Positions 35,929 through 44,539 of a stretch of DNA of 64,000 nucleotides are shown here, in pieces. Where the stretch lies: NCBI GenBank assembly GCA_028277885.1, contig JANQFK010000077.1, forward strand, positions 1 to 64,000, given 5' to 3'. Each line of letters begins with the position of its first letter. Position 1 is the stretch's first letter. Both the position numbers and the translations under genes were made by a program. The notes beneath the pieces were generated by a model that saw only the letters and a program-made list of their open reading frames with translations, did no database searches and was not told where the DNA came from. The stretch comes from Myxococcota bacterium. Lineage in GTDB: Bacteria; Myxococcota_A; UBA9160; UBA6930.

Positions 35929-37371
35929 TCAGGGCTCGGACCTGTAGCTCTCCACCCGTGCGATCTTGACCGACTCCCCGCCCGCGAACCGGTGGTTCGG
36001 AAGCAGCCCGTTCTGGATCGCCGTCCGGGCCGGATCCCAGGCGTTCCCCGTGCGCTCGCCCAGGCGCGCGAGGGTCTCGCCCCGGCGGGCCTGCACGACG
36101 CGCAGCCGCGTGGTGCGCACCGCGCGGGCCGCGCTCACGCTGAGCGGCCGGAAGCTTCGCGCGGTGCTGAGCATGCGGCCGCGGTAGCGGTCGGCGGAGA
36201 GGGCGGGGGAGACGCCCGTCACGCGCCAGGTCGCCTCGCGGAACGGGATGAAGGTGACGAGCGCCGCCAGCGAGCCGCCCCGCCCGCTGCCCTGGAGGCT
36301 CATGCGCCAGGCGGGGATCGAGCCGATCTGCACCGGCCCCGAGTCCTTCACGCGGACCGGCGCGTCCTGGCGGGTCTTCTCGACGAAGGCCTCTCCCGCG
36401 GCCCGCGGGTCGCCCGGCGGCAGGTCCGCCATCAGGTGGATCACGGCGTCGCCCCGGGGCGAGATCGCGCCCACCGCCCGGTTGGTGTTGGAGGTGCGCC
36501 AGCCGTCGGGGAAGCGGATCTGGAAGCCGAGGGCGGGGTGGACGAAGCGGCTGCCCTCGAAGACCCCGGCCTCGGGCCGCTCCCCCACCGCCACGCCGTC
36601 GATGCGGCGCAGGTGGGATGCCCGGGTGTCGCCCAGGGACGGGTCCCGCCGCCAGCGCAGCTCCCGCGCCCGGGCGGCGTTCACCGCGGCGCGCTCCCGC
36701 GACCCCGGGTGGGTGTCGAAGAACGAGCGCGGCCGCGAGCGCCCGGCGGAGAGGCGCTCGAGCTGGCCGAGGGTGTCGAGGAAGTCCGCCATGCCCTGGG
36801 GGTCGTAGCCCGCCGCCGCGGCCAGCCGCTGGCCGTTGCGGTCGGCGGTGCGCTCCATGTCGCGGCTGTAGGCGGCCAGGTTGGTGGCGCGGGTCCAGGG
36901 CGATGCCAGCGCGCCGCCGCGACGCGCGATCTCCTGCTGGGCGGCGGCGTGGCGCAGCGCCGCGTGGCTGATCTCGTGGCCGATCACGTTGGCGAGCTCG
37001 TCCTCGCTGTTCGCCGCCGTGAGCAGCCCGCGGGAGAGGAAGATGTAGCCGCCGGGCAGCGCGAAGGCGTTGGGCTCGGACTGGTCCACCACGCGGAACT
37101 GGTACGAGAAGCCGCGCCGCGGGACGCCGCGCAGGAGCTTGCGGCCGATTCCCTCGACGTAGGCGGTGAGGGCCGGGTCGTCGAGCACGCCGATCTCGGC
37201 CTCGACGTCCCGGGCCGTCTCCTTCCCGACGGCGGCGTCGTCGTAGGTGTCGATCAGCACCGTGCGCTTGGGGCGCTCGCCCGCCGACGCACCCCCGCCC
37301 GAGGCGCCCGAGCAGCCGCCGGCGGCGAGCAGCAGGCCGGCGGCGAGGGCGAAGGGGTGGGGGGCGGGCAT
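35929..37371 (-). CDS. M48-family metalloprotease lipoprotein with C-terminal LysM-like region
   Basis: A 480-residue periplasmic lipoprotein (lipobox LLAAGGC). The zinc site is HEISH (about 131-135) with the third ligand in DMERTADRNG, as in BepA/YfgC-type quality-control proteases. The C-terminal half has a domain with FQIRFPDGW and a terminal stretch (VVQARRGETLARLGERTGN) like a degenerate LysM. It starts five bases after the stop of a binding-protein gene on the same strand, so the three genes probably form an operon. Confidence 0.9.
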   Translation of the reverse strand: MPAPHPFALAAGLLLAAGGCSGASGGGASAGERPKRTVLIDTYDDAAVGKETARDVEAEIGVLDDPALTAYVEGIGRKLLRGVPRRGFSYQFRVVDQSEPNAFALPGGYIFLSRGLLTAANSEDELANVIGHEISHAALRHAAAQQEIARRGGALASPWTRATNLAAYSRDMERTADRNGQRLAAAAGYDPQGMADFLDTLGQLERLSAGRSRPRSFFDTHPGSRERAAVNAARARELRWRRDPSLGDTRASHLRRIDGVAVGERPEAGVFEGSRFVHPALGFQIRFPDGWRTSNTNRAVGAISPRGDAVIHLMADLPPGDPRAAGEAFVEKTRQDAPVRVKDSGPVQIGSIPAWRMSLQGSGRGGSLAALVTFIPFREATWRVTGVSPALSADRYRGRMLSTARSFRPLSVSAARAVRTTRLRVVQARRGETLARLGERTGNAWDPARTAIQNGLLPNHRFAGGESVKIARVESYRSEP

Positions 37372-37376
37372 GGAGC

Positions 37377-38231
37377 TCAGGGCAGCTCCGCGACCCAGGA
37401 GCCGTCGTTCAGCCAGCGGGCCTTGAACCGGGTGAGGAGCCCGGTGGTCTCCAGGGTGCTCAGGTAGTTGGTCACCAGGTTGAGGAGCAGCGGCGCGTTC
37501 GCGGGCAGCGCGATCCCGAGCGGCTCCACCGTGAAGGCGGTCGGGCTCGCCGTGAGCCCGGCGTCGGGGTTGCGCCAGACCGCCAGCAGGCAGATCTGCT
37601 GGTCGGCCACGAGGGCGTCGACCTCGCCGGCGATCAGCATCGCGACGGCGCTCTCGTAGTCCGCGGTGGCGACGAGCCGGGCGCGGGGCAGCACCGTCTG
37701 GACGAAGCGCTGGCTCGTCGATCCCTCGAGGGCGGCGAAGCGGTGCGCGGGCGAGTCGAGGGCGGCGGGATCCTGGGCCGAGGCGAGGGCCTCGGAGCGG
37801 CTCACCAGGGAGGTGCCCGACACCAGGTACGGGCCCGCGAAGGCGACCCGGGCGTTGCGCTCGGGCGTCATGGTGAGCCCGGAGATCACCAGGTCCACGC
37901 CGCCGGACTCGAGGGTCGGGAGCAGCTCCGCGAAGGGGCGCTCGACGAAGTGCAGCTCGAGCCCCATGGCCTCGGCGAGTGCGCGCACCAGGTCGATCTC
38001 GAGGCCGACGATCTCGCCGCCCCGGTCCTTCATGTTGAGGGGCGGCAGGTCGGCCGAGACGCCGACGCGCAGCTCGCCGCGCACGAGGATCTGCGCCAGG
38101 GCCCCCGTGGTCGGCGCCGCCGCGCTGCCCGACGAGGCGGACCGGCAGCCCGCCAGGACGAGCGCCGAGGCGAGGGCGAGGACGAGCAGGAAGGCCCGTC
38201 GCCCGGCGCTCCGCGACGCGTCCGCGCTCAC
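37377..38231 (-). CDS. periplasmic solute-binding protein family 3, lipoprotein (paralogue 2)
   Basis: A 284-residue lipoprotein (LVLAGC) of the amino-acid-binding family: GELRVGVSADLPPLNMKD, FAELLPTLESGGVDLVISGLTMTPER, and PLGIALPANAPLL. GTG start in a GTGA overlap with the upstream paralogue, chosen over an in-frame ATG 36 bases upstream for that coupling. No permease or ATPase genes are nearby; it may feed a distant transporter or act as a sensor. Confidence 0.88.
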   Translation of the reverse strand: MSADASRSAGRRAFLLVLALASALVLAGCRSASSGSAAAPTTGALAQILVRGELRVGVSADLPPLNMKDRGGEIVGLEIDLVRALAEAMGLELHFVERPFAELLPTLESGGVDLVISGLTMTPERNARVAFAGPYLVSGTSLVSRSEALASAQDPAALDSPAHRFAALEGSTSQRFVQTVLPRARLVATADYESAVAMLIAGEVDALVADQQICLLAVWRNPDAGLTASPTAFTVEPLGIALPANAPLLLNLVTNYLSTLETTGLLTRFKARWLNDGSWVAELP

Positions 38232-39037
38232 GGGAGCTGCCGGACCCAGGAGGCGTCCTCGAACCACTTGGCCCGCAGGCGATCCAGGATGCCCGTGCCC
38301 TCGAGGCTCTTCAGGTAGTTCTCCACCAGGTTCACGAACAGCGGGTCGCCCGCCGGCAGCGCCACGCCGATGGGCTCGAAGGTGAAGGGGGCGGGGAGGG
38401 TGGAGAGCCCCTCCTCGCGCAGGGCCGAGACGACGCAGATCGGGTAGTCGGCGATCAGCCCGTCCACCTCGCCCGACAGCACCAGCTCGACCCCGGCGTT
38501 GTAGCTCTCGGTCACGACGAGCTTCGCGCGGGGCAGGGTCTTCTCCACGAAGGTCTGGCTCGTGGTGCCCGCGAGGGCCGCCAGGGTGAGGGTCGGCCGG
38601 TCGAGGTCGTCGGCCGAGCGGCTGCGCGCGAGGCGGTCGGAGCGCGTCAGCACCGCCTTGCCGGAGATGAAGTAGGGCCCCGCGAAGGCCACGGAGAGGT
38701 TGCGCTCGGGCGTCATGGTGACGCCCGACATCACGGCATCCACCTCGCCCGCCTCGAGGGCGGGGATCAGCTCCGCGAAGGGCTTGTTGACCGCGACGAG
38801 CTCGGCCCCCATGGCGCGCGCCAGGGCCTCGGCGAGGTCCGGCTCGAGGCCGATGTTGGAGCGGAAGCGGTCCTGCACGTTCAGGGGCGGATAGTCGCCC
38901 GCCATGCCCACCCGCAGCTGGCCGCTGCGCTGGATCCGGTCGATCACCGGCGAGCCGCTCGAGGCCCCCAGGTGGGTGCAGGCGCTCGCCAGGAGCAGGG
39001 CGACCGCCAGCAGGGCGACGGTCGGGCGGCTCGGCAT
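38228..39037 (-). CDS. periplasmic solute-binding protein family 3, lipoprotein (paralogue 1)
   Basis: A 269-residue lipoprotein (LLLASAC) closely related to its downstream neighbour: GQLRVGMAGDYPPLNVQD, FAELIPALEAGEVDAVMSGV, TMTPERN, and the same WFEDASWVRQLP-type end (SWVAELP in the paralogue). A tandem duplication is clear. GGAGGA precedes the ATG. Divergent from the kinase gene. Confidence 0.9.
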   Translation of the reverse strand: MPSRPTVALLAVALLLASACTHLGASSGSPVIDRIQRSGQLRVGMAGDYPPLNVQDRFRSNIGLEPDLAEALARAMGAELVAVNKPFAELIPALEAGEVDAVMSGVTMTPERNLSVAFAGPYFISGKAVLTRSDRLARSRSADDLDRPTLTLAALAGTTSQTFVEKTLPRAKLVVTESYNAGVELVLSGEVDGLIADYPICVVSALREEGLSTLPAPFTFEPIGVALPAGDPLFVNLVENYLKSLEGTGILDRLRAKWFEDASWVRQLP

Positions 39038-39141
39038 GGGGTCCTCCGGAGGCTTCGGGGCGTTCGGGCGCGTTCGAAGCGGTGTGGGCGCGCCGCGCGG
39101 CGGTAGCTTAGCTTCAAAGCAGAGACGACTCCTCTCGTGGC

Positions 39142-41268
39142 GTGAGGTCGGCCTTGCTCCGTTGGCTGCGATCGGGCATGTGGTGGATCCCGCTCACCTT
39201 CGCGCTGCTGGTGGGCGGCGTCGGCGCCTACGCGTACCGGGCCCTCGAGGCCTCCACCCGGGCCCAGCTCGAGCGGGAGCTCGGCAGCATCCTCCAGGCC
39301 GACCTGAAGGCGCTCCGGATCTGGGTGGAGGGCCAGAAGGCCATCGTGCGGGCCGAGGCGAGCCGCCCGCTGCTGCTGCCCGCCGTGCTCGAGCTGCGGA
39401 GCCTGGCCGCCGCCGGTGGGGCCGAGGCCGAGCAGACCCGCGGGCGCGTCCTCGAGGCGGTGGAGATGCTGCTCGGGCCGGTGGTGCGGGAGCACGGCTA
39501 CGGCAACTACGTCGTCCTCGACGAGAGCGCGCGGGTGCTCGCCGACTCGGACGGGCGGCTGTTGGGGCAGCGGCTCTCGGTGGACCGCTCGAGCCAGCAG
39601 CGCCTGCTCGCGGGCGAGGCGCTGTTCGTCCGCGCCGTGCGCGACGTGACGGGCGGCGACCCGGACGCCTTCGCGGCCCAGGGCACGCACTTCCACGGGG
39701 TCGCGCCGATCCGGGACGGCGCCGAGGTGGTGGGGGCGCTGGTCTTCCGCGTGCCGGCCTCGGGCGGGTTCAGCGAGATCCTCCAGGTCGCGCGCATGGG
39801 CCAGAGCGGCGAGACCTACGCGTTCGACGAGGACGGCCGGATGCTCTCCGAGAGCCGCTTCGCGGAGGAGCTCGTCGGACTCGGGGTGCTGCCCCGGGAC
39901 GCCGGGGAGCGCAAGCTCGCGCGGATCGAGATCCGCGACCCCGGCGGCAATCTGGTCGAAGGTCACGTCCCCGAGCTGCCGCTCCGGGCGCGCCCGCTCA
40001 CCCGGATGGCGGCCGACGCCGTGGCGGGCGGCAGCGGCAGCGACGTGACGGGCTACCGCGACTACCGCGGCGTCGAGGTGATCGGCGCCTGGACCTGGCT
40101 CCCCGAGCTGAGCCTGGGGGTCTCCACCGAGATCGACCGGGCCGAGGCCTACGCGGGCCTGGCCTCCCTGCGCTGGATCTTCGGGGCGCTGTGCGCCGTG
40201 CTGCTGCTGGGCGCCGCGGCGATGTTCGCCGACTCCTACCTGCTCGGTCGCCTGCAGAACCGCTTCGACCGCGCCCGCAAGCTCGGACGCTACGAGATCG
40301 TGGAGAAGATCGGGGAGGGCGGCATGGGCAAGGTGTACCGCGCGCGGCACGCCCTGCTGCGTCGGCCCACCGCGGTCAAGCTGCTCGACGCGGGGAGCGC
40401 GAGCGAGGAGGCGGTGCGCCGCTTCGAGCGCGAGGTGCAGTCCGCGAGCAGCCTCACCCACCCCAACACCATCGCGATCTTCGACTACGGCCGGACGCCC
40501 GAGGGCACGCTCTACTACGCCATGGAGTACCTCGAGGGCACCACGGTGGCGGAGCTGGTCGCCGCCGACGGCGCCCAGCCCGAGGCCCGGGTGGTGCACC
40601 TGATGCGCCAGGCCGCCGCCTCCCTGGCCGAGGCCCACTCCGTGGGCCTGGTGCACCGCGACCTCAAGCCGTCGAACGTGATGCTGTGCACGCGCGGCGG
40701 CATGCACGACTTCGTGAAGGTGCTCGACTTCGGCCTGGTCCGGGACCTGACGGGCGCGGACGCCGGCGCCGATCTCGCGCTCACCCGGGTGGAATCGCTG
40801 ACCGGCACGCCGCTCTACCTCTCGCCCGAGGCCCTGGAGTCGCCCGAGCGGGTGGGTCCCTGGAGCGACGTCTACCAGCTCGGCGCCGTGGCCTACTACC
40901 TGCTCACCGGGCGCCACGTGTTCGTGGGCGAGAGCCTGGTCGAGGTGCTAAGCCAGCACCTCAACAAGACGCCGGCGCCGCCCTCCCAGATGCGCGGCGA
41001 GACGATCTCGGCGGACCTCGAGAAGCTCGTGCTCCAGTGCCTCGAGAAGGACCCGGATCGACGGCCCGGCAGCGGCGCCGAGCTGGAGGAGGCGCTGGCC
41101 GAGTGCCGCGTGGACGGCGCCTGGACGCCGCGCCAGGCCCGGGAGTGGTGGGCGGAGTACGCCCGGAGCCGCGCCCTGCACGGCACCGAGGACGGCGCCT
41201 CCATCGGCTCGTGCCCCTCGGGCTGGCAGGTCGACCTGACCGAGCGCGCCAGGACGCGGTCGGACTAG
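39142..41268 (+). CDS. membrane Ser/Thr protein kinase with N-terminal extracytoplasmic sensor domain
   Basis: A 708-residue kinase in the inverted arrangement: membrane helix (about 13-33), a Cache-like periplasmic domain (about 40-340, with GQSGETYAFDEDGRMLSES), second helix (about 345-365), then the kinase: GEGGMGKVYRA P-loop (about 386), catalytic HRDLKPSN (about 505), DFGL (about 529) and GTPLYLSPE. The sensor precedes rather than follows the kinase, unlike PknB. GTG start. Immediately upstream of a translocase-like protein. Confidence 0.92.
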   Translation: MRSALLRWLRSGMWWIPLTFALLVGGVGAYAYRALEASTRAQLERELGSILQADLKALRIWVEGQKAIVRAEASRPLLLPAVLELRSLAAAGGAEAEQTRGRVLEAVEMLLGPVVREHGYGNYVVLDESARVLADSDGRLLGQRLSVDRSSQQRLLAGEALFVRAVRDVTGGDPDAFAAQGTHFHGVAPIRDGAEVVGALVFRVPASGGFSEILQVARMGQSGETYAFDEDGRMLSESRFAEELVGLGVLPRDAGERKLARIEIRDPGGNLVEGHVPELPLRARPLTRMAADAVAGGSGSDVTGYRDYRGVEVIGAWTWLPELSLGVSTEIDRAEAYAGLASLRWIFGALCAVLLLGAAAMFADSYLLGRLQNRFDRARKLGRYEIVEKIGEGGMGKVYRARHALLRRPTAVKLLDAGSASEEAVRRFEREVQSASSLTHPNTIAIFDYGRTPEGTLYYAMEYLEGTTVAELVAADGAQPEARVVHLMRQAAASLAEAHSVGLVHRDLKPSNVMLCTRGGMHDFVKVLDFGLVRDLTGADAGADLALTRVESLTGTPLYLSPEALESPERVGPWSDVYQLGAVAYYLLTGRHVFVGESLVEVLSQHLNKTPAPPSQMRGETISADLEKLVLQCLEKDPDRRPGSGAELEEALAECRVDGAWTPRQAREWWAEYARSRALHGTEDGASIGSCPSGWQVDLTERARTRSD

Positions 41269-41275
41269 CGCAGCC

Positions 41276-43531
41276 ATGGCCGGCCCCGGCCCCGGGCGGG
41301 CCGCACTCCTCGCCATCGCGACCGCGGGCGCGCTGGCGGGCCACGAGGTCGCCGGCCGGGCCGCGCGGGACGGCCTCTTCCTGTCGGAGCTCGCCGCCAC
41401 GCAGCTCCCCGTCGCGATCCTGGCGTCGGCGGCGCTCGCCATCGCGAGCACCTTCGGCGTCTCGGCCTGGCTGCGGCGCAGTCGGCCCGAGCGCGTGGGC
41501 TCCGTCGGCCTGGTGCTCTCCGGGGCGCTCTTCGTCGCCACCGCCGCCCTGGTGCCCCGGCGCCCGCGCGCGGCCGCGATGCTGCTCTACCTGCACATGA
41601 CCGGGATCGCCCCGGTCCTCGCCACGGCGTTCTGGTCCGTGGTGAACGAGCGCTTCGATCCGTGGGGCGCCAAGCGCGTGGTCTCGCGCATGGCCGCCGC
41701 CGCCGCGCTGGGCGGCGTGCTCGGCGGCCTCGGTGCGGAGCGCCTCGCCACCCACCTGGGGTTCCCGGCGCTGCTGGTGGGGCTCGGCGTGCTGAGCGCG
41801 CTGTGCGGGATCGGCGCGCTGGGCGTGGGCGCGCCGCCCAGCGCCGCTCCCGCCCCCCTCGACACGGTGGAGGAGACCTCGGGCCTGCGTCAGGTGTCGC
41901 GGCTGCCGCTGCTGCGGCGCATGGCGCTGCTGATGCTCGCGGTCGCGGTCGCCGAGACCCTGGTCGACTACGCGCTCAAGGTGGAGGCCGCGGCGGCCTA
42001 CCGGGGGGGCGAGGCCCTGGTGCGCTTCTTCGCCGCCTTCTACGTGGCCTGCGGGCTCGTCGCCTTCGGGATCCAGGCCGCGGTGGGCAACCGCTTCCTG
42101 CGCCGCTTCGGCGTGGCCAGCGCGGTGGCGATGCTCCCGGCCAGCGTGGCGCTCACCGGCTCCGTCGCCGTCGCGGCCGGGAAGCTCTGGAGCTTCGCCC
42201 TGGCGCGGGGCGCCGAGACCGTGGCCTCGCTCTCCTTCTTCCGCTCGGGCTTCCAGCTGCTCTACACCCCGGTCCCGCCCGCGGTGAAGCGGCCCGCCAA
42301 GGCCTGGGTCGACGTCGCCTCGGGGAGCCTCGGCGAGATCCTCGGTGCGGCGGGGGTGCTGGCCGCCCTGGCGCTGCTGCCGGGCCTGTCGAGCGGCGCC
42401 GTGGCCTTCGTGGCGGTGCTCTGGTGCCTCGTCGCCCTCGCCATCGCGCGGGACGTCCATCGCGGCTACGTGCGGCAGCTCGCCCAGGGCCTGCGCACCG
42501 GCCGCATCGCGCTGAGCCTCGACGACGCGGTCGACGCCACGACCCACCGCACCCTGCTCGAGTCGCGCACCGCGCTGAACCGCGAGGCGCTCCTCGCCCA
42601 GGTGCGCGCCTTCGACGCCGAGGCGGACCGCGAGGCGCGCCATGCGGGGCCGGGCTCGGCTGCACGCGACGCCGCCGAGACCGCCGGGTCGGCGCCCGGG
42701 CCGGGCGACTCGCCCCTCGTCCGCTGGGTCTCGAGCCTCGACGCCCCCGACGCGGGGACGGCGCGGCGCCTGCTGCGGCGCGAGCTCGTCGCGGCTCCCC
42801 CCGCCCAGCAGCGGCGCATCGTCGGCCACGTGGTCCCGCTCCTGGGCGATCCCGCCGTCGCTGCGGAGGCCGAGGACTTCCTGCGCGCCCTCGCGCCCCG
42901 CGCCGTGGGCCAGCTCGCCGACGCACTGCTCGACCCCGACGAGCCCGCCAGCGTGCGCGTCGGGGTGGCGAGGGTGCTGGCCTCGGCGCCGGACGCCCGG
43001 GCCATGGACGGGCTCTGGCGAGGCCTCGCCAGCGCCGAGTTCGACGTGCGGCTCGCCTGCGCCCGCGCTGCCGCCCGGCTGGCGAGCCGCGACGCGGCCC
43101 TCGCGCCCTCGCGCGACGCCGTCCACGGCCGGGTCTCCCAGGAGCTCGCCGTGGACGAGGAGGCCTGGGCGCGCCAGGGGCGCAGGCCGCCGGGCGGCGG
43201 CGAGCGCTCGGTGCTGCTCGACCGCCACGCCCTCCAGTCGGTGAGCCGCAGCCTCGAGCACGTCTTCACCCTGCTGAGCCTCGCCTACCCCCGGGAGATG
43301 ATGGCCTCGGCGCTGGCCGGCGTGAGCAGCGCCGAGCCCGCACTGCGCGGCACCGCGCTCGAGTACCTCGAGGTGGTCCTGCCGGCCTCCCTGTGTCGCG
43401 CGCTGCTCCCGCGCCTCGACGCCCCGGCGGCGCCGAGCACGCACCGCAGCCGCGAGGAGGTCTCCGAGACGCTGCTGCGGTCGTCCGCCTCGGTGGTGAT
43501 CGACCGGGACCGGCTCGGCGGAGGGGACTGA
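41276..43531 (+). CDS. MFS/nucleotide-translocase-like protein with C-terminal HEAT-like repeats
   Basis: A 751-residue protein. Residues 1-410 contain about twelve membrane helices with similarity to ATP/ADP-translocase-like MFS proteins (FWSVVNERFDPWGAKRVVSR, SFFRSGFQLLYTPVPPAVKR, KAWVDV). Residues about 470-720 form a soluble region of helical pairs typical of HEAT repeats. It starts seven bases after the kinase stop, so it may be regulated with or by the kinase. The transported substrate is unknown. Confidence 0.82.
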   Translation: MAGPGPGRAALLAIATAGALAGHEVAGRAARDGLFLSELAATQLPVAILASAALAIASTFGVSAWLRRSRPERVGSVGLVLSGALFVATAALVPRRPRAAAMLLYLHMTGIAPVLATAFWSVVNERFDPWGAKRVVSRMAAAAALGGVLGGLGAERLATHLGFPALLVGLGVLSALCGIGALGVGAPPSAAPAPLDTVEETSGLRQVSRLPLLRRMALLMLAVAVAETLVDYALKVEAAAAYRGGEALVRFFAAFYVACGLVAFGIQAAVGNRFLRRFGVASAVAMLPASVALTGSVAVAAGKLWSFALARGAETVASLSFFRSGFQLLYTPVPPAVKRPAKAWVDVASGSLGEILGAAGVLAALALLPGLSSGAVAFVAVLWCLVALAIARDVHRGYVRQLAQGLRTGRIALSLDDAVDATTHRTLLESRTALNREALLAQVRAFDAEADREARHAGPGSAARDAAETAGSAPGPGDSPLVRWVSSLDAPDAGTARRLLRRELVAAPPAQQRRIVGHVVPLLGDPAVAAEAEDFLRALAPRAVGQLADALLDPDEPASVRVGVARVLASAPDARAMDGLWRGLASAEFDVRLACARAAARLASRDAALAPSRDAVHGRVSQELAVDEEAWARQGRRPPGGGERSVLLDRHALQSVSRSLEHVFTLLSLAYPREMMASALAGVSSAEPALRGTALEYLEVVLPASLCRALLPRLDAPAAPSTHRSREEVSETLLRSSASVVIDRDRLGGGD

Positions 43532-43534
43532 GCC

Positions 43535-43948
43535 TCAGCGCGGCTCGTCCGCGAAGGGCTTCGCGTTCGCGGCGAGCATCGGGCGGAAGTGCGCGCGGTA
43601 CGCCCAGGCCAGGAACCCGGTGAGCGCGACGAGCCACAGCGCCAGCCAGGTGCCCTCCCGCTCCATGGTCAGGTGGAAGCCCAGGATGTGGACCACCACC
43701 GGCGTGATCACGGCGAGGGCGAGTGGCACGAAGCGGCCGACGAGCAGCGCGACGCCGACGCCGACCTCGACGAGCTTGAGCAGCTCCCAGGCGTAGCCCG
43801 AGCCGAGGAGCGCCTCGAGGAAGAGCGTGGCGGGCTCGCCGTGCTCCGGGTAGGTGTCCTCGGGCAGGAAGCCGACCAGCCCGTCCAGCCCGAAGACCAG
43901 CAGGGGAAGCGCCAGCAGGACGCGGGCCACGACGACGCTGCGGGTCAT
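43535..43948 (-). CDS. DoxX-family membrane protein
   Basis: A 137-residue four-helix membrane protein: RVLLALPLLVFGLDGLVGFLP, GYAWELLKLVEVGVGVALLVGRFVPLAL and a C-terminal pair of helices, the DoxX/SURF4-like pattern. Function in this family is varied. The end converges with the translocase gene, three bases apart. Same strand as the deformylase and puc genes upstream, 46 bases away. Confidence 0.85.
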   Translation of the reverse strand: MTRSVVVARVLLALPLLVFGLDGLVGFLPEDTYPEHGEPATLFLEALLGSGYAWELLKLVEVGVGVALLVGRFVPLALAVITPVVVHILGFHLTMEREGTWLALWLVALTGFLAWAYRAHFRPMLAANAKPFADEPR

Positions 43949-43994
43949 GCTCGTCCTCCCCGCGACGCGCGGTCCGGGAGGCGTGAGGAGCCGG

Positions 43995-44531
43995 TCAGGA
44001 GCCGGCTTCGCGCGCCGTCGCTCCCGCGGCGGCGACGGGCGCCGGCCTCCTTCGCGCCGCGGCGCGGATGCGGAGCCTGCGGAAGAGCGACAGGCGGTCC
44101 ACGAACAGCCGCCCCTCGAGGTGGTCCAGCTCGTGCTGGAGGCACACCGCCTCCATGCCGGAGAGCTCGCGCTCGATCGCGGCGCCGGCGGCGTCCCGTG
44201 CGCGGACGCGGACCTCGGTGGCGCGCACCACGTTGGCGACCACGCCCGGGACCGACAGGCAGCTCTCCTCCACGAGGCCCGGCGCCGAGCGCGACGAGAT
44301 CTCGGGGTTGACGTAGACCTGGGGCGCCGCGGCGCCGCCCGAGAGATCCATCACCAGCACCCGGCGGCGGTCGTCGATCTGGGGCGCCGAGAGCCCGATG
44401 CCGCCGGTCGCGCGGAGGGTGTCGAGCAGGTCCTCCACCAGGCGCGAGAGGCTCTCGTCGAAGGCGTCGACGGGACGCGACCGCAGGCGCAGCCGCGGGT
44501 CCGGGTACTCCAGCACGTCGCGTCGGGCCAT
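43995..44531 (-). CDS. def: peptide deformylase
   Basis: A 178-residue metalloenzyme removing the formyl group from nascent proteins. All three motifs are present: GIGLSAPQI (usually GxGLAAxQ), EESCLSVPG (zinc Cys) and QHELDHLEG (HExDH zinc site). GGAGG lies five bases before the ATG and overlaps the pucC stop codon (TAGGAGG), so it is translated from the end of the antenna operon. The SA for AA change in motif 1 is mild. Confidence 0.93.
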   Translation of the reverse strand: MARRDVLEYPDPRLRLRSRPVDAFDESLSRLVEDLLDTLRATGGIGLSAPQIDDRRRVLVMDLSGGAAAPQVYVNPEISSRSAPGLVEESCLSVPGVVANVVRATEVRVRARDAAGAAIERELSGMEAVCLQHELDHLEGRLFVDRLSLFRRLRIRAAARRRPAPVAAAGATAREAGS

Positions 44532-44539
44532 GAGGCCTC

